From: Pestalotiopsis fici W106-1
Taxonomy: Eukaryota; Ascomycota; Sordariomycetes; Amphisphaeriales; Sporocadaceae
Reading direction: 5' to 3'
Assembly (NCBI RefSeq): GCF_000516985.1
Contig: NW_006917094.1
Span: forward strand, 1,984,001 to 2,048,000
Length of the DNA: 64,000 bases
In this document: positions 22,358 through 33,700 of the stretch, piece by piece
How the letters are laid out: every line of letters begins with the position of its first letter
How positions within the stretch are numbered: the stretch's first letter is position 1
Position numbers and translations under genes: made by a program
Notes under the pieces: model-generated
The model's input: only the letters and a program-made list of their open reading frames with translations
Told to the model about the DNA's origin: nothing
The model's database searches: none

Positions 22358-24083
22358 ATGCCTGGTGGTGCTACTCCCACCCTCCACGCCACGGCGGACG
22401 TGAACCGCGTGGAGGCTCCCGTCACCTGGAAGACCTACCTCATGTGCGTCTTCGCCGCCTGTGGTGGTCTCTTCTTCGGTTATGACTCGGGTTACATTTC
22501 CGGTGTCAACGCCATGGAATACTTCATTCACGTCATCGACGGCCCCGATGCCACCGCCCTCACCACATGGAAGAAGTCTCTGATCGTCTCTATTCTCTCT
22601 GCCGGTACCTTCTTCGGTGCCATCATCGCCGGTGACATTGCCGAGTGGATCGGCCGCAAGTGGACTATCATCTCTGGCTGCCTCATCTTCCTCGTCGGTG
22701 TCGTCCTGCAGGTCGCTTCTCACGGTCTTGGCCTCATGGTTGCCGGTCGTCTCATTGCCGGTTTCGGTGTCGGTTTCGTCTCTGCTGTCCTCATTCTGTA
22801 AGCATATTTCGATCTATCATTTTTCCCTTTTCCGTCTGCCAGTTTGATTTCTAACTCTTTTGCTCTCCAACAGGTACATGTCCGAGATCTCCCCTCGCAA
22901 GGTCCGTGGTACCATTGTCTCCGGATACCAATTCTGTGTGACCATCGGTCTCCTCCTCGCCTCGGCCATTGACTACGCCACCTCCGAGCGCAACGACAGC
23001 GGTTCTTACCGTATCCCCATTGCCATTCAGATCCTCTGGTCCCTGATCCTCGGTGGCGGTCTGCTCTTCCTCCCCGACTCTCCCCGCTACTTCGTCAAGA
23101 AGGGCAAGCTCGATCTCGCCGCTACCGCCCTGGCCCGCCTCCGTGACCAGCCCGTCGAGTCCGACTTCATCCAGGATGAGCTTGCCGAGATCATTGCCAA
23201 CCACGAGTACGAGCTGTCTGTCATCCCCGAGGGTGGCTACTTTGACTCGTGGTTGAACTGCTTCAAGGGTTCCCTGTTCAAGCAGAGCAGCAACCTGCGC
23301 CGCACTATCCTCGGTACTTCCCTCCAGATGATGCAGCAGTGGACCGGTGTCAACTTCATCTTCTACTTTGGTACCACCTTCTTCGAGTCCCTGGGCACAA
23401 TCCAGAACTCCTTCCTGATCTCGCTCATCACCAACCTGGTCAACGTCTGCTCGACCCCCGTCTCCTTCTGGACCATTGAGAAGTTTGGTCGCCGCTCCAT
23501 TCTCATCTGGGGTGCCCTTGGTATGATCATCTGCCAGTTCATCGTCGCCATTGTCGGTACCGTCCTCCCCGACAATGACAAGGCCACCACCTCCATGATT
23601 GCCTTCATCTGCATCTACATCTTCTTCTTCGCTTCCACATGGGGTCCTGGTGCCTGGGTCGTCATTGGGGAGATTTTCCCTCTTCAGATCCGCTCCCGCG
23701 GTGTCGGTCTGTCCACCGCCTCCAACTGGCTGTGGAACTGCATCATTGCCATCATCACGTAAGTTTTGTTCAAAATCAATCCGCTCCAAGTTCCTCATCG
23801 ACTAACACATAATTCTTCCAGTCCCTACATGGTTGATGAAGACAAGGGCAACCTGGGCGCCAAGGTCTTCTTCGTCTGGGGTTCGCTCTGCACCTGCGCC
23901 CTCGTCTACGCCTACTTCCTCATCCCCGAGACCAAGGGTCTCACCCTCGAGCAGGTCGATGCCATGCTCGAGGAGACCATTCCCCGCACCTCGGCCAAGT
24001 GGGTGCCTCACTCGACCTTTGCCGACCAGATGGGTCTGGCCAACAAGGCCGAGCACGAGCACATTGAGAAGGAGAGCGTCTAA
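22358..24083 (+). CDS. MFS glucose transporter (high-affinity hexose transporter type)
   Basis: Model: 22358-22797, 22874-23758, 23822-24083, 528 aa. Introns of 76 and 63 nt have GTAAGC and GTAAGT donors; the second contains a CTAAC branch site. All sugar-porter signatures are present: GGLFFGYDSGYISGV in helix 1, GDIAEWIGRKW between helices 2 and 3, AGRLIAGFGVGFVSA, SEISPRKVRGTIVSGYQ, LPDSPRYFVKKGK before the central loop, QQWTGVNFIFYFGTTFF in helix 7, EKFGRRSIL, and PETKGLTLEQVDAM after helix 12. It should import glucose with protons across the plasma membrane. Codon use is strongly C-ending, unlike most neighbours, pointing to high expression. That bias also creates long false frames on the opposite strand. 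Substrate specificity is inferred from similarity. Confidence 0.93.
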
Positions 24084-24639
24084 GGAGCTCTTCTCTCTAC
24101 CCTCATGCCAAAACAAAGAAAGAAAGAAAAAAGTAAATCCGACAAAATACTATCCATCTTACAGAAGAATAGAGGATATAAAAAAAAAAGATACGGGAAT
24201 GTATAACGAAGCATCTAGTAATGTGCTACGACGACATCAAAGCGGTAGAACCGCAAAGAAACAAATGATTTTTTGTATAATAAACAGACCAGATACCCTA
24301 CACAGGAACTTCTCGATATAAAAGGGGGGAAGTGGCCAGTCTAGCGAAATTGGTGGCAGCAGCAGAAGTTGGATCCAATAGATGATTTATACTTTTGGAT
24401 CAAAGATACCTCATAATTGATTATTTTCAAGAAGAACAAGTTCCAAACATTCCCACACTGTCTTATAATGTGCCCCGTTCTATCAATGTGGTGACCGTAT
24501 ATATGATAGATGATCCTCCAGATGGACGCATGGAATAATAAAACCTTGGATGGTCGAAGAGGATTGCATCTACTACAAGCTGCAAACCAAAGTGCTCCTG
24601 GAAAATGCTTCTCTCTCTTGTATCAATTTGTTCTCCTCC
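24084..24639. other. Intergenic, convergent 3' ends
   Basis: About 550 bases, A-rich just after the transporter stop (AAAGAAAGAAAGAAAAAAG near 24115), then AT-rich with AATAAA-like strings. It should carry the terminators of the transporter and of the convergent regulator. Confidence 0.45.
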
Positions 24640-26992
24640 CTAAGGGGTCAGCTTGTTAGTATCCCACGTAGTAAGCCGGGACTGCAAATTCAGCGCGCTC
24701 CTCAAGGCCGCAATGGCCGCGTCCCAGTCCTCGGTCGCCAGGGACAGCGCGGCAATATTGTACATGCTCTTGACGAAGCGGCCGTGCGGCGTGTCCCGCG
24801 CCGCCGCGAGGACGGCCACCTCGATCCAGAGGAAGATGCCGAGCAGGGACTTCCAGACGCCGAGCGGCACGCGCCAGACCGCCACCCACAGCTGACAAAA
24901 GTCGTCGGGCGAGCACGTCTGGCTGAAAGGCTTGGTGGCTGCGATCGTCGTGGTATAGAGCAAGGCCGCCTGGCGGATCGACTGGTATAGGTAATCGGGG
25001 CTCGCCACGCTGTCTGACCTCTGGGGCTCATGGCTCGTGCGTGCTGAGCTCGCGGTCGACTGGTTTTGTTTTTCCTTTGCCTGTGGCGTACTGCTTGTCG
25101 AGGACGTTGCCGATGGCTCGGATGGAGGCGCGTCGTTTGGGAGGGCCTGTATACGACCATGTATCCAGTCCGCCGTCCACTTGAGTTTCTGCGCTTGCTG
25201 GGTGCTCGGGACCGCCGGCGTGGAGATGGCCAAGGCAATCAGGAATCGGATGTCGTCGAGGATCGACGCGGTTGTCGGATGCAATCCACTGAGGTGGACA
25301 GAGTTTGCAAAACTCAATGCCGATGCGACCAGGGGCGAGTGGTGTGAAACCCTGTGCTCCCCCGGCGTCCTGTCCTCGAACTGGAACTCTTTCCCTTCTT
25401 GCAGATACGGCGGTAGCTCGAAAGTAATCGCAATGCCAAAGTCGGTGCTGCTTCACTGTTAATGAGGCCAGTCACTTTGCAATGTCTGGTCTTGATAGGA
25501 AGAGTACACAATGATCATCTTGCTCAAGAGACCTTCGAGACCAAGATTCTGATAGCCACCACGTAGTTCGATCATATGTCGCATGCCCTTGAGGTGGGCG
25601 AGCAGCTCATGCATGTCGCCCCAATACCCTGTACAGGAATGGAATTAGCCTTTAACAGTTGCGAGCAAAGTGAAAGGGGTCCCTGGCAATATTCTGTCTT
25701 TCAGGGACGACTTACACTCGTCAGCAATCATTTGACACACTCCAGCAATAGATGCGTCACTGATAGCATCTTCGGTAGAACGTAGTCGATCATTGAGCAT
25801 GCGGATCGTCTGGCCCTTGATGAGTATGGACTGCTGCTTGTCGAGGTGCCTTGTCTCGGTCAGGAAGCAGGCCACAGTGTAGATGGATATTTGAACGAGC
25901 AAGGGGTTCTGGATGCAAAAGGGCATATAGAGCTTGTGGTATGGGCTGTCGAGGTCCGGGTTTCCGTCTATGGAGGTCTTGAAACGAGAAAATAGCTTCA
26001 AAACTGCAAAATTGACATTCAATAATCAGTGCAAACCCAATCGATAGTGTTTGAAAGCTTACAGATTTCTAGAAGTTGCGTGTTGAGAGCCGTGGGTGTA
26101 TAGGGCAAATTATGCAACGATCCCACAGGACTCGAAAGCGTAAATGTGGTGCCTCCCACTCCAACAAAGCTGTCCTGAGCATGACCGCCGGGTATCTTTC
26201 CCGGACTATGATCGCAGGATTGAAATATCTGGCCTGATATCGTGTAAGTATGTTCCAACAATCTGGCCGCAGCATGGAATGCATCCGAGTGACTCGTGCA
26301 ACCCGGCTTACAGTCAGCCAGGCCACTTCCGCCGAGAGTTGCGTCGGAGCTCCAGGAAGGTACCGAGCTCGAAGGCTGGATCGGTAGGTCGTTCACGGAC
26401 TGTAAGATTGATCCGGACCAACCTCCCTGTTCAATATTTGGTAAACTTCTATGTCCCGGCGGGGGTAGTAGAGATTGATCTCGCAAGATCGAGTGGCTTT
26501 CTGGATCGTATGCTTGTGCCACAAGAAACGTTGACGTATTTGGAAGTGACGTATGTCTGTTTCTTCAAATCTTCTTTTAGTGATGGTGGTATCTGGGCTT
26601 TCGAGTAGGTTACCAACTTCGTTTCCTTGTATTCGCAGTCTGGCTGAGGGAACCGGCGAGCACAGTTGCTACACGGTTGTCCTTGATTACACTATGTGCT
26701 GATCAGCTATGAGGAGAAGCCACAAAGGCGTGTTTGGTCTGTCATTGCAAGCAGGGCATTGGGGATCAGCGCAGTTCCTTCGACTATTTCTTCCGTATCA
26801 AGGAAAGAAGTCGATCGCGATGAGGTGATCAAGGCCGTGTCTCCGGAGTGGTAGCGGAGTAAGTAGCTACCAACGCTCCAAAAAGATTGATTGTACCAGG
26901 CCACATGCCTTTTGTTTCCTACGGCGACACTCGGAGCAGCTTGTCGTGATTCTTTCAGCTCGTGGTGCCTTGGTATTACGCGATTGTGCCAT
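24640..26992 (-). CDS. Zn2Cys6 transcription factor with Fungal_trans_2 (DUF3468) region
   Basis: Six-exon model on the minus strand: 26992-26909, 26691-26618, 26556-26063, 26003-25716, 25628-25508, 25447-24640, giving 622 aa. Exon 1 starts MAQSRNTKAP and ends CSECRRRKQK; exon 2 starts CNQGQPCSNC. Joined they give an exact CxxC-x6-C-x5-C-xxC-x8-C zinc cluster (residues 19-47). The joining intron (26692-26908, 217 nt) has a GC donor (AAG/GCATGT) and TAG acceptor. Intron 2 uses GTTGGT; introns 3-5 have GTAAGC, GTAAGT and GTACTC. The C-terminal part has the Fungal_trans_2 look, with WYWGDMHELLAHLKGMR and IELRGGYQNLGLEGLLSKM. It should be a nuclear DNA-binding activator or repressor. Targets are unknown; the convergent neighbour is a glucose transporter. 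Confidence 0.85.
26692..26908 (-). other. Probable GC-AG intron splitting the zinc cluster
   Basis: On the minus strand the exon ends AAACAAAAG and the intron begins GCATGT; it ends in ACATAG before TGTAATCAAGG. Exact removal restores six residues between the second and third zinc-binding cysteines. A GT donor alternative breaks the spacing, and an in-frame TAG precedes exon 2. Confidence 0.75.
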
Positions 26993-28698
26993 TTCAGACA
27001 TAATAGTGCCGAATGAGTTTGCCGTTTTTGTCTTTATGGGGTCGTGTTTTGCTTCTCGCTGGCATGGGATCCTTCATCATGATGATAAAAGTCATACCGG
27101 CCCACAGAGTAACGTTGGTTGCTAGCGTATCTGTCTCGATGGTGGGTTGGACACTTCACGTATTCACAACAAGCTTGATAAATCCTCATGTAATATACCA
27201 TTCGAAAGCCCAGAGAATGCTCTAAGCATGGTCTTGATACCGAATGGCCTGGTTCGAGACTTGTATTGCACCGATGAGAGCTATATTGGACCCGAGCTGG
27301 GGTTGGATAACGCTATGAAAACTTTAGAAGAGGCTTGCTTCACAGGTCAGCAGACATCTAGAGACGCGATAGAGCGGCGGAAGAAGCCGCCCAGTATGAA
27401 CGTCAGTAGCACAGCATTCTATCATAAATATGAGTGGCAAGTGAAGTCATCCGATTATGATTATATAATTGTCGTTGGGATGATGAACGCTTCGAGTAAC
27501 AAGTCAGTCCCAAGGTCAATGGCTAGTAGTGTATGCCGGACGACAAGACTTGCCGTAAGAGTGGCTCGCTGTAAGCTGTATGGTCGAGTCTCGAGAGGGG
27601 GGAAAACGATTGGATCAGCGTAGTATAGTTCCGGGGTCCTTTGAAACCTTATGGCGATGAAGCTTTGCATTGTTGTTCCCCTCGCGACAGACGATGGTGG
27701 CGAAACCGCCGACCCGGCAATTCGGCTCGGCTCATAAGGCTCTTGCTTTGAATTCTGATCATCTTGGTGAGTTTGGACTGAGAGTTGATTATACCTAGTT
27801 GAAAGTCATGATTATTTGTGCCATGTCTATCTAGCATCATCCGAATGAGAAGCATTCGCAAGAAGAAAGCGATATGGCAGGAAGATAGGGGACAGCAAGA
27901 ATGATGTAAGAAGTCACGTTGCTACCTCGTGTTGCTTCGGGGCAGGCATTTACTCCAATAGATTGATTACCAACCTCGTGCTACCATGAGGTATGGGAGC
28001 TAAGTTAGTGACCTACATGACTTTCGTTGACCCTTCGAACTTGCCCCGAATCTTCCATTCCACTAATACACAAAAGCCGGTGCCTAACAAATTGAACCGA
28101 GATAAACTCTAAAAACTACAGACTCCTTCGCGGCACGCTTGACTCTGTTTGTGCAAAGCAGCCCTAACCGGCGGCTGCACCATGATGGCCATTGTCGTTA
28201 TGGTTCATGGTAATTTCACATGTCGATACCGTTGCAGATGCGGGTTTCTGCGCCACTCCACGTTGCCCGTTGAATCAAATCTAACTTGCATCAATCCAAA
28301 GAAGAGGGCTAGTGACTCGTATGTCTTGTGCCTGCCAATGCATTTGTTCCAGGATGTCAGCACACACAAACTATTGGAACTCGTCGAATCGTCCCAGGAG
28401 AGGTAAAATACACGATATTTTATATTAGACATAAGTAGGGAGGCCAATAGGATAGGCGGTGATCAACTACAGATCCTAGTCCTTGCCTCCTCGGTACTGG
28501 TAAAGAGAAATTCAGTCAAATCATATGCGTGAATGGTATCCTAAAAGCCACAATTATGTCCCCAAAACGCCTGGTCCCCTGGCACAATCCCATGTGCATT
28601 GGTATCATTTGTCCCAGTAAAATTTCAATCGCAAGTCCTCCCCATCTTGCCGTCAATTTATTACACTAGAAATGCCCTCTGGCCCACTCGAGTCACAA
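26993..28698. other. Intergenic region
   Basis: About 1.7 kb between the divergent-side promoter of the zinc-cluster gene and the 3' end of the patatin-like gene. Short frames (for example 27147-27623) have no domain or fungal codon pattern. I see no gene, RNA or transposon remnant. Confidence 0.4.
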
Positions 28699-30771
28699 TC
28701 ACCTTACCCGGTGGTAGTTGGGCTTTTTGGCCATGTTGACTGTTGGTGGGGGTTCGTCATCGTCAGGGTATGGTAGCGTTGAAGGGCGTCGGTCGACTGA
28801 GCTCTTCATCTCTTCCGGAATTGGCGTCTTTGGTGGTCTTGGAGGCCCTTCAAGGCGCGCACTTTGCTCCACAGACCCTTGGCTCACCGGCATGGTGTGG
28901 TGTCTGCGGGGATGCTCATCCGGACTTGTGATCATGATCTTGTCTGTCCCGGAGCCGTTCCGGTACTGCGCAGGTGTTGGGGAATTGACAATCAGCCTAT
29001 CTGGGTCATCGGCAGGAGGCTTCGTGGCCGACACAAGCGGACTTTGAGATGCTGGATGATGCAACCTTGCAGCCTGCTGGGGCGGAGAAGAATGACTCGT
29101 TGGCGGGCGCGTCTTGTCTTGCGAGCTCCGTGGAGATGGTGTAAAAGCCGGCGCAGAGCCGGGCAGAGAAAGGCGGTCGATTCCCGAGTCGTAGGAATCT
29201 CTGCTCGGAGGAGTTTGTACCGGCCTAGGAGGCGGGAAATCTCCGGGAAGCTCGACAGCCAGAGGAAATTGCATAGAGTCGGTCTTTGGCGGCGGAGATA
29301 TAATCTCTGGCACATTGCTCATTCTAGTCCATCTCTCCTTGGCCCGGTATATCTTGGCCAGCTTGGTCGATGATCCCTGGACCAATTTCTGCTCATCGTG
29401 TCGCGAAAGATATTGCCTTGTTTTCTGGCTGATATCCGAGAGTCGGTGCCATTCGTTCATACCAAACTCGCCCACACCCACCTCCACGTTCAGGCGGTAA
29501 TAATTCTCTGCATTGACTCCACGCTTCATCAGAAGCTCCGTCTTCATGTGCTCATGAATGACTTCACAGTTCTCGATCTTGGCGATGAGCTTCTTCCTGG
29601 CCTCGGCATAATCGCCCATGAAGCCCTCATACCAGGAATGCGAGTTGCTTTCGCTGCCTTTGGGTCTGCGTCCGGTACCGATGCTGATAAACACTCCGAC
29701 TTCTCTGCCTGGCCATTCGTTGACTGTGGCTTCGTCGAGAGCAGTGGGTGCTGGGTTGAAGGAACCGGACCCGTCGTCGTGGAAAACTGATTGCCCTATC
29801 CTGATTGGCTTGAAGGCGAGCCCGATAGCAGATGTTGCACGTCCAGCCTCCCAGACCTTGCAGTCGTATTCTGGGGCGGGTTCTTTTCTCGAGTCGTAGG
29901 AGCGAAGCAAGGCGGGTTCTCCGTTCCTGGGCGTGCCCTTGTAATATGCAGTAACCGCTCTGCTATTGTGTCAGCTTGAATACTCGTCATTCATGATGAT
30001 GGGAATGCTCACGTTTTCGTCCTGTACTCTCTTTCGTCGTAAAGTTTGGCGTTGGGATCTCCGTATAGCCCCCGATGCGCGGGCCTGGCCATCTGTGCAG
30101 CGGGACTGCGAGCGCTGAAGCTGACAACGCTGGCGTTGCTGGCATGCCTCCTGGGGTTGCTCGAAACGCTTGATCTCGACGAAGCAGAGAGCGGATAGCC
30201 GGAACCAGTAGAATTCGTGCCATCGTTACCCTCAGCCTCGGAGGCTGTATGCTCGCGGACTGCCTCCTTGATAGCCTGCTCAAGCATGGATGCCTTGAAG
30301 AGCGTGGATCGATAGGGTATTCCCACAATCGTCTTGTCCGTCTCAAAGACCATCCGGGTCATGCGAACGTAGAGTTCCTTGCAGGTCTCTAGGTCTAGCC
30401 TGAGGCGACCGAGCATGATGGCGATGAGGCCGCCAGTGCCAGTGCCGACAATGAGGTCGAAATGATCGCATGGTTTCGGGATTTGATCGCGTCGCGGTGC
30501 CCTGCCTTCGATTTCGACGTAGGTTTTGTGCATGAGCTCTTGAAGGATAATAATCATTGAGTAACCGCGTACACCTCCACCGTCTATTGTTGCCCCGCAA
30601 TGGCCATGTCAGCGCTGTATTTTGCGACCGTGTGTGTTTGAGACTCGAGCAACAGGAGCAGGGTTCATCTTTGGGGAGTGGGATTTTTCGAGACTACTTA
30701 CCAAGAGACAGTATCCTCAAGGGAGGGCCTTTGATGGTGTCCCTTCTCTTCAGCCCTACGTCGTCTTCCAT
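28699..30771 (-). CDS. Patatin-like phospholipase-family protein lacking the catalytic serine
   Basis: Model: 30771-30702, 30583-30013, 29959-28699, 633 aa. Introns of 118 and 53 nt have GTAAGT and GTGAGC donors. The patatin fold markers are the oxyanion motif DGGGVRG (residues 24-30), then GTGTGG (70-75), where family members usually have G-x-S-x-G, and the second dyad region DDGS (275-278). Thus residue 72 is Gly (codon GGC), not Ser, while the Asp (276) remains. A Ser-rich insert separates the first and second halves of the fold, and the last 200 residues are Pro/Ser-rich and probably disordered. Active relatives hydrolyse acyl chains of phospholipids. Without the nucleophile this protein may be a lipid-binding or regulatory pseudoenzyme, unless another Ser/Thr substitutes. 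No signal peptide is seen. Confidence 0.88.
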
Positions 30772-33700
30772 TGTGATTTCTCGAGTGGCAAGTAGCAGCA
30801 AGAAACTTTGGTAGAGGAGGGAGGGAGGGAGTGAAAGAAGGTTTAAAGTTGGTGAGCCTGCCTGGAATATAGGCTCGGCGCAATCGGTGGCAGACAGACA
30901 GATGGATGGATATTCAGCGCGCGCCTACCTTACCTTGGCCAAGCAAGCAAAGCCGGCCTTGGTGGGAGGAATGACTCCGCCGTACCTAGTAGGCGTCGCG
31001 GGACGGTCGCCCTAGTGTAGTTTGGCGCTGGTTTTCACTTGAGTTGACTGAGTGCCTGGGTATTACGCAAGAGTGGGCTCAGCGGGCAAGGATGCGCCAC
31101 GATGAGAAGAGACGGACCGGGGCAAGACACAGAGATCAACTATGATGAATGTCTATCAGCAAGCCCGTAAGAAAAGAATAATGATGGCTGGCTTGCAAGT
31201 AGTGCAAAGAAGCTGCTGCTCTACGGGCATGCCGATAGCCTATGCTCAATGGTCTTTCGGTAATTCTCTTTAGTTGCAGGAATAACGTTTTTGAAGGGAA
31301 GTTTCCCATCAACGGTCTCAAACATCTCACGCCTGTTAAGCTTAAGAACGATTCTCTCGGATGAGCGAATAGCGGGGCGTCCCTGCGTTTGGCAGCTGCT
31401 CTAGTGTGGCTGTGAAAGACCCTGTCGGATACTGGAAGGGCCAAAGAAAAAAAAGGCACATAGTACGAGTTGGCTGCGCTTCTGCGATCAAAACTTGAAT
31501 TATCACTGGTTCGGCAAGCCGGCATCTAAACAAATGCTACCGCGTTAGTTGCTTGCTGTCTTCTATTTCCTAGATATGGTTGCATCCTTATTGTCAGGTT
31601 GGTGATACGCCATAGCCTATGACCTGGGCCCGTGGTTATACGTATGCACAATGTGAAGTGATTCTGTCGCAGACATTGCAGCATCAATGACTGCTCTCGT
31701 CTATTCAGTGCAGACGGGACAAGACCGTTACTTGCATGTGACGTACGTCAGATGTCTCCCAAGACAGTGAGTGGGTGGACCGACGGGCACTGACTTGACT
31801 GTGAATTGCAATGCTATTGAACTCTGCGGGCCCCAAAAGACAAGACAGCTCCACAAGCCTACACAATATCGCCTCGAGGAGGCAGCCGCTGCTGCATGTT
31901 TTCGTTCCTGGACAACTGGGGATGCGATTCTCAGGAGTTCCCAGTTCCCCATTGTCGGACCGTGTAGATCCAAGAAACCCAAGCAACTCAAGAGTCCAAT
32001 GGAGTCATTGTTGGGCAATAAATGCCCAATGACCATCTCGATGCTGGGTTGTCATTGGCTGCCAGCGGCTCTTCCACTGGCGCCAAAGACTCGAAGGTCG
32101 CATCGGTTCCGTGTGGCGGTGCTCGCTAGTGGGTGTCCTCGTCTCCATATCGCAAAGCTCGCCACAAACTCTGGGTTTTTAAGCGGGCATAGGTAAGGAC
32201 CGAAAGCAGCCAAAGGCCCTTCGTATTGCGACCCAATCATAGGGCACCAAATCATGATCTCACTCAGATCTCGGGTTGCCTCGAATTTGTGGACATCCAC
32301 GCCACGTGATGGGTCCCAGGTACGTATTGTTCACCATTTCGGACTTCATGACAACGCGAGGTGCAACAATGTTGGAATTGACTGCCGTCTCTCATGCCCA
32401 AACTGTTCTTATCTTCACATAAGAAGCATTCCCTTGGAGGTAGGATAGACGCACATTGCAGACATGGAATCATAACTTGCCGCTCCTGGAAGCTCTTTGC
32501 GAGTATTTACATTAGGCCTAGTAAGGCACAACCTGTTCAGTCCAGCAATTTTGAATGTACTCTGGGCTTGTTTACTTATGCAGCCCGAGAACAACCCAGT
32601 AGCAAGATATTTTTGACTACATCATATCGCTGTTGTACTCTTGGGGCCACCTTTCCTACCTGGCAACGAGCTCTTGCCGCGAATATATTGCCAGATCGTT
32701 TTTCGAGTTCTGGCAGGGGCTGGTATATCAAAGTCTCACCAGACTTGACCTACAGCCGTGACTTGCTTGAATGAACTTGCCCAACACGAGCGATAAGATG
32801 GCTGACGTTGGTAAAATCATGATTCGAAAATCTCATTTCGAGAATGTCTTGAGTAGATAAGATCGAGCAAGCACTCATAAACGAGAGACAGAAGAGGATT
32901 GACAGGTCGTCATTGTACGCCATTGACAAATCCAGTCGAGAAACGCTTAGCAGACTAATCTTTCGACTCGGTTTCCTCCGATTCACGTGTTTTTACCAAA
33001 TCTCATTCGTTCAGTTCGTCTCTTTCCCTACCTATACTGAGCCGGCGGGAGGTTCAATTTGGACGAAGATCTTGAGAAGAGTTCGAGTCGCTTCGGGAGA
33101 GCTGGAAAAGCGAGATGTTGAAGGGCTGTTTTACTTACGACAGCGATGGAGCTGCGGAGTTTGCCATCCAAGGCAGTGAATCATGCCTTCATTGGAACAG
33201 CTCATTCTCCTCCTCGTCAGTATCACTATTCTGATGCTCTGAGCCATACGCTTGAAATTCGTGTTGCCGTACAAGGTAGTTAGAACTTGAATTCTCTGAT
33301 GCTTTCTTAAGCCATTTGACTCCCTCCACGCAGCATGGACCAGGTTGTGTAATTCGTATCCAGGATCCTTACTATATGAGCGACACAAGAATGGAGTCGA
33401 ACTTAACGTAACACAGACATCTCAACGATCATAAAACCAGAATAGATTTTGGAAAACCTACCTGTGAGATTGTGTCCGTAATAGACTGGTCTGAGCATGT
33501 CTCACAGCTGAGAAAAAGAGTAGCCCCGCCCATACGAGCCGAGTACCAGACACAAAACAAACATAATCGTTCTTGATGTGATTGTGCCCAGAAAATGTTC
33601 CTCGTCAAGATTGAAGCGAGCTGCCTCTCTCCAACAAGAACCCATCCAAAGCCAGATCCGTTGTTCGCAAAGGAAAGAAGAGTGGAGTGGTTTCATACCA

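Noticed and set aside
22851..23798. A 315-codon open frame on the minus strand opposite the glucose transporter
   Set aside because: It is produced by the strong C-ending codon bias of the plus-strand gene; its protein is Gly/Asp/Glu low complexity and has no motif.
26019..26522. A separate gene starting at 26522 on the minus strand
   Set aside because: It begins with GTG and is exon 3 of the zinc-cluster gene; the splice model joins it in frame on both sides.
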